Positions 9,106 through 20,341 of a stretch of DNA of 64,000 nt are shown one piece after another. The DNA is from Pseudeuparius sepicola (lineage: Eukaryota > Arthropoda > Insecta > Coleoptera > Anthribidae): assembly GCA_963920635.1 (NCBI GenBank), contig OY987307.1:6262001-6326000 (forward strand), written 5' to 3'. Under the pieces are notes generated by a model, which saw only the letters and a list, made by a program, of their open reading frames with translations, had not been told where the DNA came from and made no database searches. A program made the translations under genes and the position numbers. Numbering within the stretch: the stretch's first letter is position 1; every line of letters starts with the position of its first letter.

Positions 9106-9758
9106 CAGGGTGGTTCACTTTTATGTGGTAGGACTTTAACATTAGATAGAAAAAGATAATCTAAAATGAAAATTTTATATCAACATATATCGGGGAAAGC
9201 TTAGTTTCCGAGATACAGGGCGTTGAAGTGTTGGAAAAAATATGAAGTATTTTTTACACTGTTCGAACCAGTGGAGATATTTAAACCAAATTTGATGTGT
9301 AGTACTACCTTTTTGACTACGATATTTAGTGATAATATGAAGGTCCTGAAATAACCAGTGGTGGAGTTATGGGTTTTCACTATCACTAAATTTAAAAAGT
9401 AATTAGTACGGACCTGTCTCACATCAATGTAAAGTTTTTTTTCGTAAAGTTCTTTCAATTCTCTACAAAAAGTGTATCTTGACATTTTTTTGTATCTGCC
9501 ACGGTTGTGTAGTAAATAAATTATTTCGTTTCCATCTCAGCCTTTTTTTGCCTAAAAATGTGTTTTCTAAGATTATTGATAAATATCGCAAATAACAGAA
9601 ATTAATTATGGAACACTTATCGGATTCAGCTATTTTATTTTTAATTTTATGGAAACAATTTTAAAAATAAACTGGCACTTGGTTTGAGGTACATTACTTT
9701 ATTATCATTTTAACATTTTTATCAAATCTAGTATTATTTCTTAATAATTTTTATAATT
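9106..9758 (-). mobile_element. 3' flank and terminal repeat of the rosa-like element (also 23525, 37933, 51538)
   Basis: TA followed by CAGGGTGGTTCACTTTTATG at 9106 is the 3' end of the minus-strand mariner element whose transposase stops at 9759. The 650 bp between is long for this family and includes a small open frame (9201-9485) starting MSRYTFCRELKELYEKK, discussed in the findings. The inner part (9399-9790) is repeated in inverted order at 11048-11438. Confidence 0.7.
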
Positions 9759-10810
9759 CTAAATTTGTACAACATTCAACAATTGTTCAAAATGTGATCC
9801 ATTCTGTTGCACACATAATTCACTTCGACGCCTAACGGATTGAACAGCATCGATTAAATTGCCATTTCTCAATTCATCGCACGCATTTCTGATACGATCA
9901 ATAAGTTGTTCCCTTGTTTCTACAGGAGTCGCATAGACTTGTTCTTTTAAAAATCCCCATACGAAGAAGTCCAGAGGTGTTATGTCCGGAGAACGTGGTG
10001 GCCAAGCGACCGGTCCCCCTCGTCCGATCCACCTATTTGGAAAGTTATTATTTAACCAGTTCCTCACATTTCGGGGAAAATGTGCAGGACAGCCGTCAAG
10101 TTGGAACCAAGCCAACAATCTTAAGTTTAAAGGAATGTCTTCCCACATATTACCACCATTCACTCGCTGTGGCAAAAAAAGGGTCCAAACAGATGATGGT
10201 TGTACAGTCCAATCCAAACATTGACACTAAATTCGACCTGAAAATTTCTTGGCCGGATTGCATGTGGGTTTTCTTGTGCCCAAATATGCTGATTATGAAA
10301 GTTTACTACTCCACGACGAGTAAAACACGACTCGTCCGTCCATAAAATGTTATTTAAAAATTGTCTATTTCCTTCAATTGACTCCAAAATCCATCGGCAA
10401 AACACTAATCTTCTTTCTGCATCGCCGGGCCTTAAACCTTGTACGGGTTGTAGATGATACGCATGCCTGTGATCTCTTTTTAAAGCTCGCAAAATTGCAG
10501 ACTTTGAAACACGTAGGGCCACTGACACTCTTCTGCTACTTGTTGTAGGATTCCTATCGAATTCACGAAGAATCTCATTGTTGCGTCTGACTTGTTGGAT
10601 ATTGTTTTCATTTCCTCGTTCGACGATTCTAGTTCTCAGACCGCGAGTTCTGAATTGCCGGTGCATGTTAACAAACACCGAGGGACGCGGATGGCGCCTA
10701 TTTGGAAATCGCCTCCGGTATTCTCTGGCTGCTTCCGCAGAGTTCCCATTTGCAACTCCATAGCAGAAATGGATGTCAGCCTGCTCTTCATTTGTAAATT
10801 GGAACGGCAT
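9759..10810 (-). pseudogene. Rosa-like (DD41D) mariner transposase, one-base frameshift, unit 1
   Basis: Start MPFQFTNEEQ at 10810; the product would be about 350 residues, a normal length. An HTH region is followed by the catalytic Asp in ILWTDES (residue ~159), Asp in FQLDGCPAHF (~239) and Asp in SPDITPLDFFVWG (~281). There are 41 residues between the last two, the spacing that defines the DD41D (rosa) group. The enzyme would cut and paste the element at TA sites. The frame breaks only once, at a 7-T run on the minus strand (10174-10180) where 8 T would restore continuity; no other stop is seen. Unit 1 alone has Pro for His after the second Asp. The 5' terminal repeat is missing: the element runs head to head into an inverted relative at about 10.9 kb. 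Confidence 0.92.
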
Positions 10811-10915
10811 TTTAATTATTAACAAAGACAAACTGCGGCGCTGCTACGTTCATCTACTGGATGACAGATTATTGTATTATTAACTGTCAAGAAGATTTTC
10901 TTTTCCATGGCACAC

Positions 10916-11438
10916 TTATCTTCACCAGTACGGCGATGCAGAAAGGACATTAGTATTTTGCCGATGGATTTTGTAGTCAAAGGAAATAAGACAATTTTTA
11001 AATAACATTTTATGGGCGGAAGAATCATGTTTTACTCGTCGTGGTATAATTTAGAATTCTACAAATTTACAATTATAAAAATTATTAAGAAATAATACAC
11101 ATTTGATAAAAATGTTAAAATGATAATAAAGTAATGTACCTCAAACCAAGTGCCAGTTTATTTTTAAAATTGTTTCCATAAAATTAAAAATAAAATAGCT
11201 GAATCGGATAAGTGTTCCATAATTAATTTCTGTTATTTGCGATATTTATCAATAATCTTAGAAAACACATTTTTAGGCAAAAAAGGCAGAGATGGAAACG
11301 AAATAATTTATTTACTACACAACCGTGGCAGATACAAAAAAATGTCAAGATACACTTTTTGTAGAGAATTGAAAGAACTTTACGAAAAAAAAATTTACGT
11401 TGATGTGAGACAGGTCCGTACTAATTACTTTAGTTTTG
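10916..11438 (+). pseudogene. Inverted, internally deleted rosa-like copy, unit 1
   Basis: The plus strand encodes GDAERTLVFCRWIL, a stop, then RQFLNNILWAEESCFTRRG, a diverged match to the middle of the adjacent transposase in which the catalytic WTD has become WAE. It then jumps straight to the 3' flank (11048-11438), which is an inverted copy of 9399-9790. The outer ~290 bp and the terminal repeat are missing at the right. It faces the minus-strand copy head to head. Confidence 0.85.
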
Positions 11439-11539
11439 ACACGTCACACACTTGATCCAAGTTTTTTGGTTTGTGTACTCGGAGCACTGTATCAGGCAGA
11501 TGGACAGATTGACGGTTCTTGGAGCCAAGATTTCAAATG

Positions 11540-12060
11540 CCGCACACCTACTTTAAACACGAAAAGCAACAAATCCAGTCTTTGTCGTCAGTATAACGTT
11601 CGTAAGAACATTTGCATGCAGTGCAAAGAGAATCAGAATCAGTGTATACAAATTGTTTTGTTTTGCCGAGCTTTCGATGGTCCAGGTTTATCAGGGTCAA
11701 CGGTTTTCCTTTTCAAAGGTTTAGGGCGACTTGGCTTCAAATTTTTCTTTGGGTTTCGCGTAGTGGGAGTCTCAACATGAGGAATTTCCGCTAAATCCTC
11801 TAGACTCTTTTAGAAACTCTAGTAAACTGGAATCTAGCAACCTCTTCGATGCCAGGAATTTTTGCCAAAACTCTTTCTGGATCAAAGGGACTTAGCCCTG
11901 TTGTCCTAAAGCCAGATTGTAGGTTTGTGGCAGCATTGTCTGCTGTATGGGACCACAATAGATTCAACAAGTTTGGGAACTGCTCTTTTGGGATGCTTCC
12001 TTTTCGAAAACACTCCTTTCTCCATGAATCTCTAATGACGAAAATGAAAGTTCAGAAGAC
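11540..12060 (-). pseudogene. Pogo-family transposase C-terminal remnant, unit 1
   Basis: On the minus strand IPKEQFPNLLNLLW and LQSGFRTTGLSPFDPERVL match the tail after the DDE domain of pogo/Tigger-type transposases (FP.LL ... L..GFR..G..P.....VL). A shifted frame gives a Lys/Pro-rich linker (RNPKKNLKPSRPKPLKRK), and a third frame gives paired cysteines (CTACKCSYE ... WICCFSC), like the zinc-binding C-terminus of some of these proteins. The catalytic domain is gone and at least two frameshifts are present. No matching termini are seen nearby. Confidence 0.72.
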
Positions 12061-12480
12061 TAAACAAAGTTCCCTATTGTTTTTTATTTGAAATATAAAT
12101 AATTTAGTTAAAAAGTTACGTTGAAATTTTCCTTCAACTCACCGTATCCTTCTAAATGTTATAAAGTAGAGTGGTGTAAGTCCTTCAAAGTCTTAAAAAT
12201 AGGGGAAACCTCAATTTTTATTTTATTTCATAGTCTCCTAAAGCTCCTATTATGAATTAACATTATTTTAGTGTCGGATCAGTTAAAATAAGGATCACAT
12301 AGATTTTTCAAATTTACCTCAACTTTAAAACTAATTATCCCAGTTTCACCTAAAATGGACTTAAGTTTGGTTTTCAGTACCTTACTGATTCTTTCGCATT
12401 TGTCATACCAGTCGCACTCCATTGTTTAAGTTTTTTCGACAAAGAAGTATCTATTATTTATGTAAAAAAAATTACCCTAC
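12061..12480. other. No recognisable gene (also 26480-26899, 40888-41307, 54493-54912)
   Basis: AT-rich, with stops in all frames. Its right edge leads into the GGGTAATATGGAATAGCGAGGGG block that also borders the related minisatellite at 58.1 kb, so part may belong to that element. Confidence 0.5.
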
Positions 12481-12499
12481 TTTATATTCAGTGGGTAAT

Positions 12500-12772
12500 A
12501 TGGAATAGCGAGGGGTGTGACACTCCAAGAAATTTTGTACACCAGATTTGAGATTTAGCTCGGGATTACATTGTTTCTTATGAGAATCCCTAAAATCTTT
12601 GAACAAATTTACTGGGATTCTGTAAATCTTGAGATTTCATGAGATTTTAGAAGATTTCAGGGATTCTGAGAGATTTTAGAGATTTTAAGGATTTTTAGAA
12701 ATCTCTAGATTTTGTGAGATTTTCGACAGATTTTTGAGATTTCAAGGATTTTATCAGATTTTTCAATGAATG
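12500..12772. repeat. GAGATTTT-type minisatellite in a dispersed element, unit 1
   Basis: Variants of AGATTTT/GAGATTT/GGGATTCT repeat about every 8-12 bp from about 12560 to 12772. The left border (GGGTAATATGGAATAGC, then GAGGGGTGTGACACTCCAAG) also borders the similar array at 57866-58100 in the opposite orientation, which shows the minisatellite is carried by a mobile or dispersed element. Open frames through it are low-complexity artefacts. Confidence 0.75.
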
Positions 12773-13008
12773 TATTTTGTTTCATATAGTACTTAGGCCA
12801 TGAAATAATTACCCCATCCAAATACCACAGCCTATGAGATACTCTCCCTTGGGACTACCAATAAAAAAATAGAGATCATTTGTTTTTCTTGTCCTTAATA
12901 TAGTTCTGAGGTGTCCAGTATCAAATTGGAACACACTGTACACTTAATTGGATAAGAAAATGTGAGAAAATTTTCTTGTGGATTCGTTTGTAATTAGTCT
13001 GTAAAAAT

Positions 13009-13152
13009 ATCACATTCCAACCGGGATTTCAACTCACGGGTCATCAACTTACGCGACAGGCCACTTTTCCAACTTTACATCAAGTCAATTCGTATAGCTC
13101 TTAGTTGGTAAAAGGACCTGCCGCGTAGTTCCAATCCCGGCTGGAGTGTGAT
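13009..13152. mobile_element. 144-bp inverted-repeat element (also 27428, 41836, 55441)
   Basis: The ends ATCACATTCCAACCGGGATT and CAATCCCGGCTGGAGTGTG are inverted partners. Each arm resembles a tRNA B-box context (GTTCCAATCCCGGC), so it could be a small palindromic MITE or a tRNA-related SINE dimer. No cloverleaf with acceptor stem could be drawn by eye. Copies: 13009-13152, 27428-27571, 41836-41979, 55441-55584. Confidence 0.55.
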
Positions 13153-13423
13153 TTGCCGCTACTCATTTTTCTAAATTACCTATTTAATTTGTACAGAGAC
13201 AAAACATCGCTCTTTCCAAAATAAAAAAATATATTAGTGCCATTAAAAAAAGTTGATTGCCATGGCAACCGAGATGGCAACCAAACCGCGGAAGCTGAAA
13301 ACAAGTGAAACATGTCATGTGGCAAACAATTTTCATAAAAATATTAATAATATAATATATATAATAATATTTTTTAATTTAATAAATATTTATTAATTTA
13401 ATAAATATTTATTGCATATAAGC

Positions 13424-13493
13424 AGATTTTCATAATTTTTTCCATCCTCATCACATATAGATTTTCATACTTTTTTCCATCCTCATCACATAT
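13424..13493. repeat. 35-bp direct duplication (also 27843, 42251, 55856)
   Basis: Two tandem 35-bp copies beginning AGATTTTCATA and ending CCTCATCACATAT differ at one or two bases. Just upstream a 19-bp TTTAATAAATATTTATTAA-type segment is also tandemly doubled. The setting is simple AT-rich DNA. Confidence 0.85.
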
Positions 13494-13788
13494 TAAAAAA
13501 ATGCATGTCTGCTATATCTACAGAGTGATTTAGTTATGACGTGAAAATTTTTAACCACGTACCTATTATCGGTAGCAACCTAAAATAGACGAAAATCATT
13601 AAAAAAAATTCTGCCACTTTTAAAAAATGGGGCAGAACCCCTAAAATCCCAGAAGACTGGCGGCCTCGCAGCTCCACCTGCGATACAGATTGCCGTATTA
13701 TTATCAGATTATAAATAACAATAGTGAATTACAGCGTTTGAACATAAAATTTGAGATTTTGTTCGACATTTTTGTTGTAAAAAAGTTA
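13494..13788. other. MITE end and unassigned DNA (also 27913-28207, 42321-42615, 55926-56220)
   Basis: CTACAGAGTGATTTAG near 13520 looks like one end of a mariner-type MITE, but no partner end was found. The rest has no recognised feature. Confidence 0.35.
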
Positions 13789-13966
13789 CAGTGAAACCTC
13801 TCCTTGCGGACATCTCTATTAAGCGGACACCTTCTTTAAACGAACATGTTTTTTTTTTATTTGATTTCATTTTGTTGTTTTTCTATGCACTCTATTAGGC
13901 GGACACCTCTAATAAGCGGACAAATCCAACGGAACCGTGAATGTCCGGTTATAAGAGATTTCACTG
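13789..13966. mobile_element. 178-bp pogo/Tigger-type MITE, unit 1
   Basis: The ends CAGTGAAACCTCTCC and its inverted partner (GAGATTTCACTG) with internal GCGGACACC motifs are typical of pogo-type elements, and TA flanks both sides (13787-13788, 13967-13968). It is non-coding. This copy has 10 T in its central run. The C-terminal pogo transposase remnant at 11.5-12.1 kb could be from a related autonomous element, but its link is not shown. Confidence 0.88.
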
Positions 13967-14390
13967 TACAACAATTTCTTAGTTATTTTCTAGGTAGCAC
14001 TTAAACTAGTAAAGAAAATTTTGGTGTTAAATTCCCAGTTTCCCAGTCCTTAGTTTCCATATTATATAAAATCTACATTGATCATAGCGGCTTATGAAAC
14101 TACTTGACTACAGATTAATCACAAAATATTGAAGATTAATGCTGGTCAACACCGAGCATGTAGGATTTCTTATTTTTCGCTAGGTTCTTTTCCGCCCGGA
14201 GAATTTCGAGAACTGCAGACATGCCGCTTTGTTTTCGACACAGTTTTAAAAAAATATGTTTTTATATTGAGCTCTGGATTGATCTCTTGACTTGAGGATG
14301 AGTACCTACTTCGCCTACTAACCAATAGGTGGCGCACCATAAGCGCCGGTTATTAGGGGCAGTGGCAAGGTGTGCATGAATTGTAGTTAA
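13967..14390. other. Unit end, nothing recognised (also 28385-28808, 42794-43217, 56398-56821)
   Basis: This stretch leads up to the terminal repeat at the unit boundary. No gene, repeat or inverted structure was recognised; GC rises a little near 14320-14360. Confidence 0.5.
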
Positions 14391-14482
14391 TTTGCCTCGG
14401 CCAGAGGCCTCGGCAACTAAATTACACATGAGTCATAACAAGTTGAACTTCACTGCCTTGGTACCTCGCTTGGTACATAAAT
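14391..14482 (+). repeat. Left terminal repeat T1, unit 1/2 junction
   Basis: The complete repeat starts with TTTGCCTCGGCC, a GC-rich partial palindrome, then the shared arm, and ends near the GGTACATAAATAAC block. It sits exactly at the unit boundary. It reads CTGCC rather than CGGCC in the arm, as in units 4 and 5. Confidence 0.78.
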
Positions 14483-14539
14483 AACTATTATTTTATTTTA
14501 ATTTTTGACTGCGTATGTTTTTGTTTGTATGTTTTTTGG

Positions 14540-14570
<31 letters not shown>

Positions 14571-14579
14571 TAATAAAGT

Positions 14580-15110
14580 TTCGGCCCAGTACCGAAAATT
14601 TTGTTTATTAACTGCTCCGCATAGATGAAAGTGGGCCTCGTCGCTACTGAAAAAAGTCGATCTCTCATGAATCCGGTCCAACATTTCTTGGGAACAGTTA
14701 ATGCGGTTTTCATAGTCACGAGGGTTTAATTCTTGAACAATCATAATCTTGTAGGGGTGGAATGATAAATCTTTGTGTAAAATCCTCCTTAGAGAGCGGG
14801 AAGTAATGCCCAATGCAGTTGCATGTTTCCGTGCAGAGCGCGTGGGTGACCGTTCAATAGCTTCCCTCACTCTCCTTACATTTTCGGGTGTTCTTACTGT
14901 TCTGGGTCTTCCGACACGCCTAGGCCTTAGTGTGGAACCAGTTTCTTCCATTGTACGCGCCCACTTTGCTATTAAATTACGGTGAGGGACAGCACCGCGA
15001 CGTGCAATATTGAAGTGCCGCTGAAAGGCGCGCTGAGTGGCGATGACAGAACGGCCATTTTCGAAAAATGTGCGCACAGTGAAACCGCGGTGTTCGCCGG
15101 ACCAAACCAT
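14580..15110 (-). pseudogene. Mariner-like transposase, N-terminal half, unit 2
   Basis: Same remnant as 168-691 but without the 7-bp deletion, so all 177 residues from MVWSGEHR to FRYWAE are in one frame. It is still dead because the C-terminal catalytic half is absent. The TIR end is at 15230. Confidence 0.86.
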
Positions 15111-15230
15111 GATGTCGACTGAAAATGGCACAACCCACCCGATGCAATGAGACTCCTCCCACGGTCTTACCCCCACCACACACGATATACAGCCTATCCC
15201 AAACTGCACTAAACCTTTTGCCCCACCCTG

Positions 15231-16042
15231 TATTAAAGACTTTTGATTTCCCAAATTTTATCAACAACAAAGTTATACCTAATAATCATATTCTTATTAG
15301 TTTTGACGTAAAATATCTTTTTACAAACATCCCGATTGAATTAGTCATTGATAGTATAAATAAAAGATGGAATTCTATTAGTAATAACTGTAATTTTACC
15401 AAAGAAAATTTTTTTGAAACAGTAAAATTTATTTTTAACTCCAATTATTTTTGTTATAATAACACATACTATAAACCAATTTTTGGTACACCAATGGGTA
15501 GCTCAATATCTCCAATAATATCTCAATACACTATGGAAGATTTAATAGATAGTTGCGTTTCCTAATTATCTTTTCAGGTGTTTTTTCAAAAAAAATTTGT
15601 AGATGATATTATTTGTTTTATCCCAAATGAAAAATGTGATGAAATTTTAACAGTTTTTAACAACTACAACCAACATTTATCTTTTACTATTGGAAAAGAA
15701 AATAATAATTCTATTCCATTTTTGAAAACTAACTTTGTTTTAACACTAAAAAATAGAATTGAAAAATTAGTACATCCAACACTTAGAAAAAAATTGATCA
15801 AATTAAAAAGTATTTTAATTGATAATTCATATCCTATAAAATTTCTAAATAAGATCATTTTTAATACTAGGATAAAACAAAATATTCCTACCATAGACAT
15901 ATATTCTGGACTAAATCAACAAAATATGAAATAACCATTAATTTTTTCTATGGTTCCGTACCTTATATTGAAGAATTTAATTAATAAAACTTTTAAAGAT
16001 GAACGTAGTCTAAAAAATGTTATTTCCAGTTTCGCTTTCTAG
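15231..16042 (+). pseudogene. Penelope-like RT fragment, unit 2
   Basis: Same fragment with the same in-frame stop between motif 4 and FVDDI. A private C>G near 15786 changes Thr to Arg in the KK stretch after the deletion. Confidence 0.85.
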
Positions 16043-17279
16043 GAGAGAGTGCCGCCGAATTTATGGAAGACGCCGGGATCCATTGATTAAAAAATAACTA
16101 AATGGAGGCATAATTGAAAACGTTGAAAAGCGTGATTAATTATTTATGAGTTAAACAGTTTAGAAATGCGAGATTGTGATATAAAAATATTATTTGTGTG
16201 TTTTTAACTACAAAAACTATCCAATATTTTTAAAAACTCAATATTTTTGTGACATGTTAATTTATGTGAATAAATATGACGAACAGGTGGTTGTGGAATG
16301 TGTAGACCAATCGGCGGATATTGTAGTCCCGCTGTATTGCTACCGCGTTCGCCTTTTGTTTTATTAAACTCAAAAATCAACATGAAATAAGACTCTAGTA
16401 ACAAAAATTATCCCGGTGAAATAAAGTAGAATGTTTGAATTGTTGTCCTTAAAAATCAATATGAAATTATATATCACCTTGTAGGAAAAAAGATTAAAGC
16501 ACCCTCCATAAATATAACCTCTAATGGCGATAACAAGCAGGCGTGTGCCATTTTATTAGGAACGGCAGTCTGAATATTGTACGCGTTGAGTTATTTGGCG
16601 AGTTAATCCAAAACTTTTTACTTATTTTTAAACTGTATGATTTTTACCTTCATTTTTTACATGAGCCCAGCGAAACCATGAATGTTTTCAGGTAAAATCT
16701 AAAATATAACTTGTTTTATTTAGCCCCCTGGGTGCCAGCGTCTGCATTACTGATCGAGAAATTTTAACCGTTATTAATAGTGTGACAGATTTCTATTGAA
16801 ACAGACAACATTTTGTATTTTTTTCTCGGTGCGCCAGATGGGGTATTGTGCATCTTCCCAACATAAGCTTGTTTGAAATAAATAAGTTCCTATCCAGTAT
16901 TTCTCCACAATCGAGCACAGAAGGGGTTCCAAAGGTATAGCACTATTAGATATTAGTCAGGTACCAAGAAACCTCGTTAGCTCCCCGCCCTCTCTTGTAG
17001 ACACAAACCCGTCCGGTCTTCGACTGTACTAGTCCAGTTCTGCCACCCAAAAAAGAGGTGGCGGTGGTGGTTAAAAAAGCCCGAACGCCAGGCGCGAGGC
17101 ACGGCAATAATTTATCGGAAATTCTACATTCTATCTCCTCAGGTCATCAGTAGTGGATTTATGGAAGGTTCAATTTCATATAAATTAAGAAAAATAGTAC
17201 AATCCTTCTAATTGAAGCATTAGAAATACCGCTAAATTGTCATAAACTTTTGAATTTTCTATCATTTTCGAAATGCGAA

Positions 17280-17659
17280 TATTTAAAATTTGCAACGTTA
17301 ACCAATTGCAATACATTTTTTATCGGTCTGACGCCGGCAAAAAATAGATAAGCGATATAGAATTTAATAGAAAGAATAAAATATTACCTATAGTCCACTT
17401 TTACAATGTAGAGGGTCGTCAAGAATGGTAATAATCAAATATTAAAATGACGTTAAAAAAATAAAGCAATATTTAAAATTTGCAACGTTAACCAATTGCA
17501 ATAAATTTTTTATCGGTCTGACGCCGGCAAAAAATAGATAAGCGATATAGAATTTAATAGAAAGAATAAAATATTACCTATAGTCCACTTTTACAATGTA
17601 GAGGGTCGTCAAGAATGGTAATAATCAAATATTAAAATGACGTTAAAAAAATAAAGCAA
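17280..17659. repeat. 190-bp tandem duplication, unit 2
   Basis: Two copies, differing by one C>A near 17503 in the second, which is private to this unit. Confidence 0.97.
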
Positions 17660-18108
17660 AAAATGAACACTATTAACGAAGTAAAACAATGCCAATATTG
17701 TAGGCACTCTCAGATCTACAGCACATTCCCGGATTGTTCAAACTCCACGAACGAATAAATGCAATGGTCTAATAAAAATTGTTTCTTAAATGCATGTAAT
17801 TTAGGCGTTCGCTAATAAATTAAAATAGTAATATGCTGCATAGTTGTGCATAGTTGGGAGACTTCCTAAGGGCACTATGTGAGAATTTTGCTATATTAAT
17901 CCTTTCGTTTTCTCGTAGAATATCCGCGAACATCTGAATTCTGCCAGAACTTCTTCCTATTCTTAAAAATATGTGTAAGGAGTTTCAACAAATATATTGA
18001 AGTTAAAGTTAAAACTTGGTGTACTTTAAAAAAATTTCTACAGGTTTCTCTATCAACTATAATAAAAATAAGACCACTCTTTTTTGCGGAATAAAAATTC
18101 TATCAACA

Positions 18109-18544
18109 TCACTTGACAGATCAAACAGACCGGACCTTGATAATAGTTGATAAAATTTCTAGGAAGACAACTCTGATTGATGTGGCCATCTCAAACAACA
18201 ACAACCTGCGTGTGAAGCAGGCCGAGAAGATCGCGAAGTACAAAACTTAGAAGAACGAATTAAAAGGCAATGGGAAATGGAGAACGTTCAGACGATTCCA
18301 ATCAGCTGGGTCTAACTGATAATCTTTACAGGTCCATGCAGAAAGCGGTACTACTTGCGACAGCCCGAATCGTCAGGAAATTCGTGGGGAATGCAGGAAC
18401 GCCCAACACATCAATGTCACCTAAAGCCCGATAACATGGCGAGGGTCTCGTCCGAGCCAGATCCTTATGGTATCCGGTATACCCGGGATCTGAGTGAATG
18501 TTCCCCGTAGAGGGAGTGCGAATGGCTTTTGGCTAAATCGATAA
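18109..18544 (+). pseudogene. Non-LTR retrotransposon ORF2 3' end, unit 2
   Basis: Same fragment and same frame breaks as 3690-4125. Confidence 0.75.
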
Positions 18545-19109
18545 TAATAAAAGACTTTACTAATAAAAGCAATTTTACACAACAATGAAACAAACAATTT
18601 GGGAAAAGTCTAGTCATAAAGACATTTATGACATTTGAAAGCAGTAGGTGAAAATTTTATGTTTCGAATATTGGAATCAACAGGTGTTTTGGGGCACATT
18701 TTGCTGATTTCAACGCAAACGGTTGATTTGATCGTTATGAAACAAGAGTACCTTTTTCTTGCAGAATGAAAAGATGCACTAAAATGATAGACCTGCAAGA
18801 CCAAAAAGTTTCGAGTAAAAGCACGATCCAAAAACAGCGCAAGTGGCGCCCTCTGTGAGATACGGTGAAATTGATATTTTCAGCTTATTCTCCATCCACC
18901 AAAACATAGCAGTGCCAAATTTCAGTACAGCAGTTTGATTATTTCGGGAGATGTAGCCAAAATTCAATTTAAAAAAATGAACTTTAACGCCCTGTATCTC
19001 AAAAGTTAGGACGTTTACGACATACGTTCATATGAAGTTTTTTTTCTTAAAATGGGCCCAAGAATAACCCCCTTAAGTATTAGCATGTCATTAAGGAACA
19101 CCCTGTATA

Positions 19110-19789
19110 CAGTGTGTCCCAAATTCGATGCTCACCATTGGGATCTCAGTAACTACAAGATATAGAGAGTCGGTTAAATGGGGAAAGTTTTAGACAATTT
19201 TATTGTCAATCTGATGCCGCTGAGAAATCAAGGCTAACTGGGATCGTTTTTGAGTTATTCCCAAAAAACCGAATTTTATCATTTTCGTTTTTCTTAAATA
19301 TCTTAGAAACCAATGGTTTTGCAAAGACAGGACTTTGATATTATTAAGGCACTTTTATCCAACCTTTGTAGCGGTAATGTCCGTTTCTTTAAAAAAGTTT
19401 TCATTTTCGAGAATTTCATGTAGATTTCGAATTTGTACAAATTCAAGATGGCGTCCATAAGAAAATCAAAAGTTGTGGGTCATATCTCGAAAATGAAAAC
19501 TTTTTTAAAGAAACTGACATTACTGCTAACAAGGTTGGATAGAAGTGCCTTAATAATGTCAAAGTCCTGTCTTTGCAAAACCATCGGTTTCTAAGATATT
19601 TATGAAAAACGAAAATGATAAAATTCGGTTTTTTTGGGAATAACTCGAAAACGATCTCAGTTAGCCTTGATTTCTCAGCGGCATCAGATTGGCCATAAAA
19701 TTGTCTAAAACTTTCCCCATTTAACCGACTCTCTATCTCGTGTAGTTATCGAGATCCCAATGGTGAGCATCGAATTTGGGACACACTCA
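19110..19789. mobile_element. 680-bp palindromic MITE, unit 2
   Basis: Same element and same TA flanks as 4691-5370. Confidence 0.9.
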
Positions 19790-20001
19790 TAGGTGTTGTC
19801 GATTGGCGTCATGCTCTCATAGGGTTTGGGGGAGGGTGGGGAGCTCCATCCCTACTCCAAGTGGAGGATGGTGGGGATGTTCCATATTCCATTATATAGG
19901 CAAGGTTCAGCGAATATTGTGTTTACAACAAACTCAACATATCCTTCTTAAACAATTTAAATAAGCTGCTGAAAAATCTGGTGAACGTTCGAGATTTGGA
20001 A

Positions 20002-20228
20002 GTAAATGAAAAGTTTAAGATTCAGAGTTTTAAGAGAATCAATACGAAGTTAGTGAGAAGGTGGTTGTGGAATTTGCAGACTTCGAGACGATTCTGCCGC
20101 AGAGGTTTACGGATGAATTAACTCAAGACCGAATAGATGAGTTAAATGGGGACAACAAAAGATACTTTTTAACAAGCCTGGGAGCTGTTGGCAAAACGAC
20201 TAATATTATATTTTCTGAAGAACTGTGA
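20002..20228 (+). pseudogene. Small Polinton-associated protein remnant, unit 2
   Basis: Same remnant and same frameshift as 5583-5809. Confidence 0.5.
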
Positions 20229-20341
20229 GTCCATATGGTGGATTTGGAAAAAACATGAGTTAAAAATGTAAAACTGCGAAAATAAAATATTATTTGTTTG
20301 TGTGTTGTTTTTCTATATAAGAGGGGGGTGATTGAACAAAC

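Larger units (their letters stand above)
1..14412. repeat. 14.4-kb tandem unit, copy 1 (left-most visible)
   Basis: The sequence from the first base recurs at 14413, 28831, 43240 and 56844, so this is one full period of a head-to-tail array. The window opens inside the left terminal repeat, so the array continues to the left. Copy-specific states are a 7-bp deletion in the mariner remnant (near 587), 10 T in the pogo MITE (near 13850), two 190-bp repeats, the 603-bp MITE present, and private substitutions such as Pro instead of His beside the second catalytic region of the rosa transposase (near 10075). Confidence 0.97.

Noticed and set aside
9914..10345. 143-codon plus-strand frame opposite the rosa transposase
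   Set aside because: Antisense shadow of the conserved transposase sequence.
13009..13152. Functional tRNA gene
   Set aside because: B-box-like text is present in both arms but no acceptor stem, anticodon arm or A-box could be laid out.
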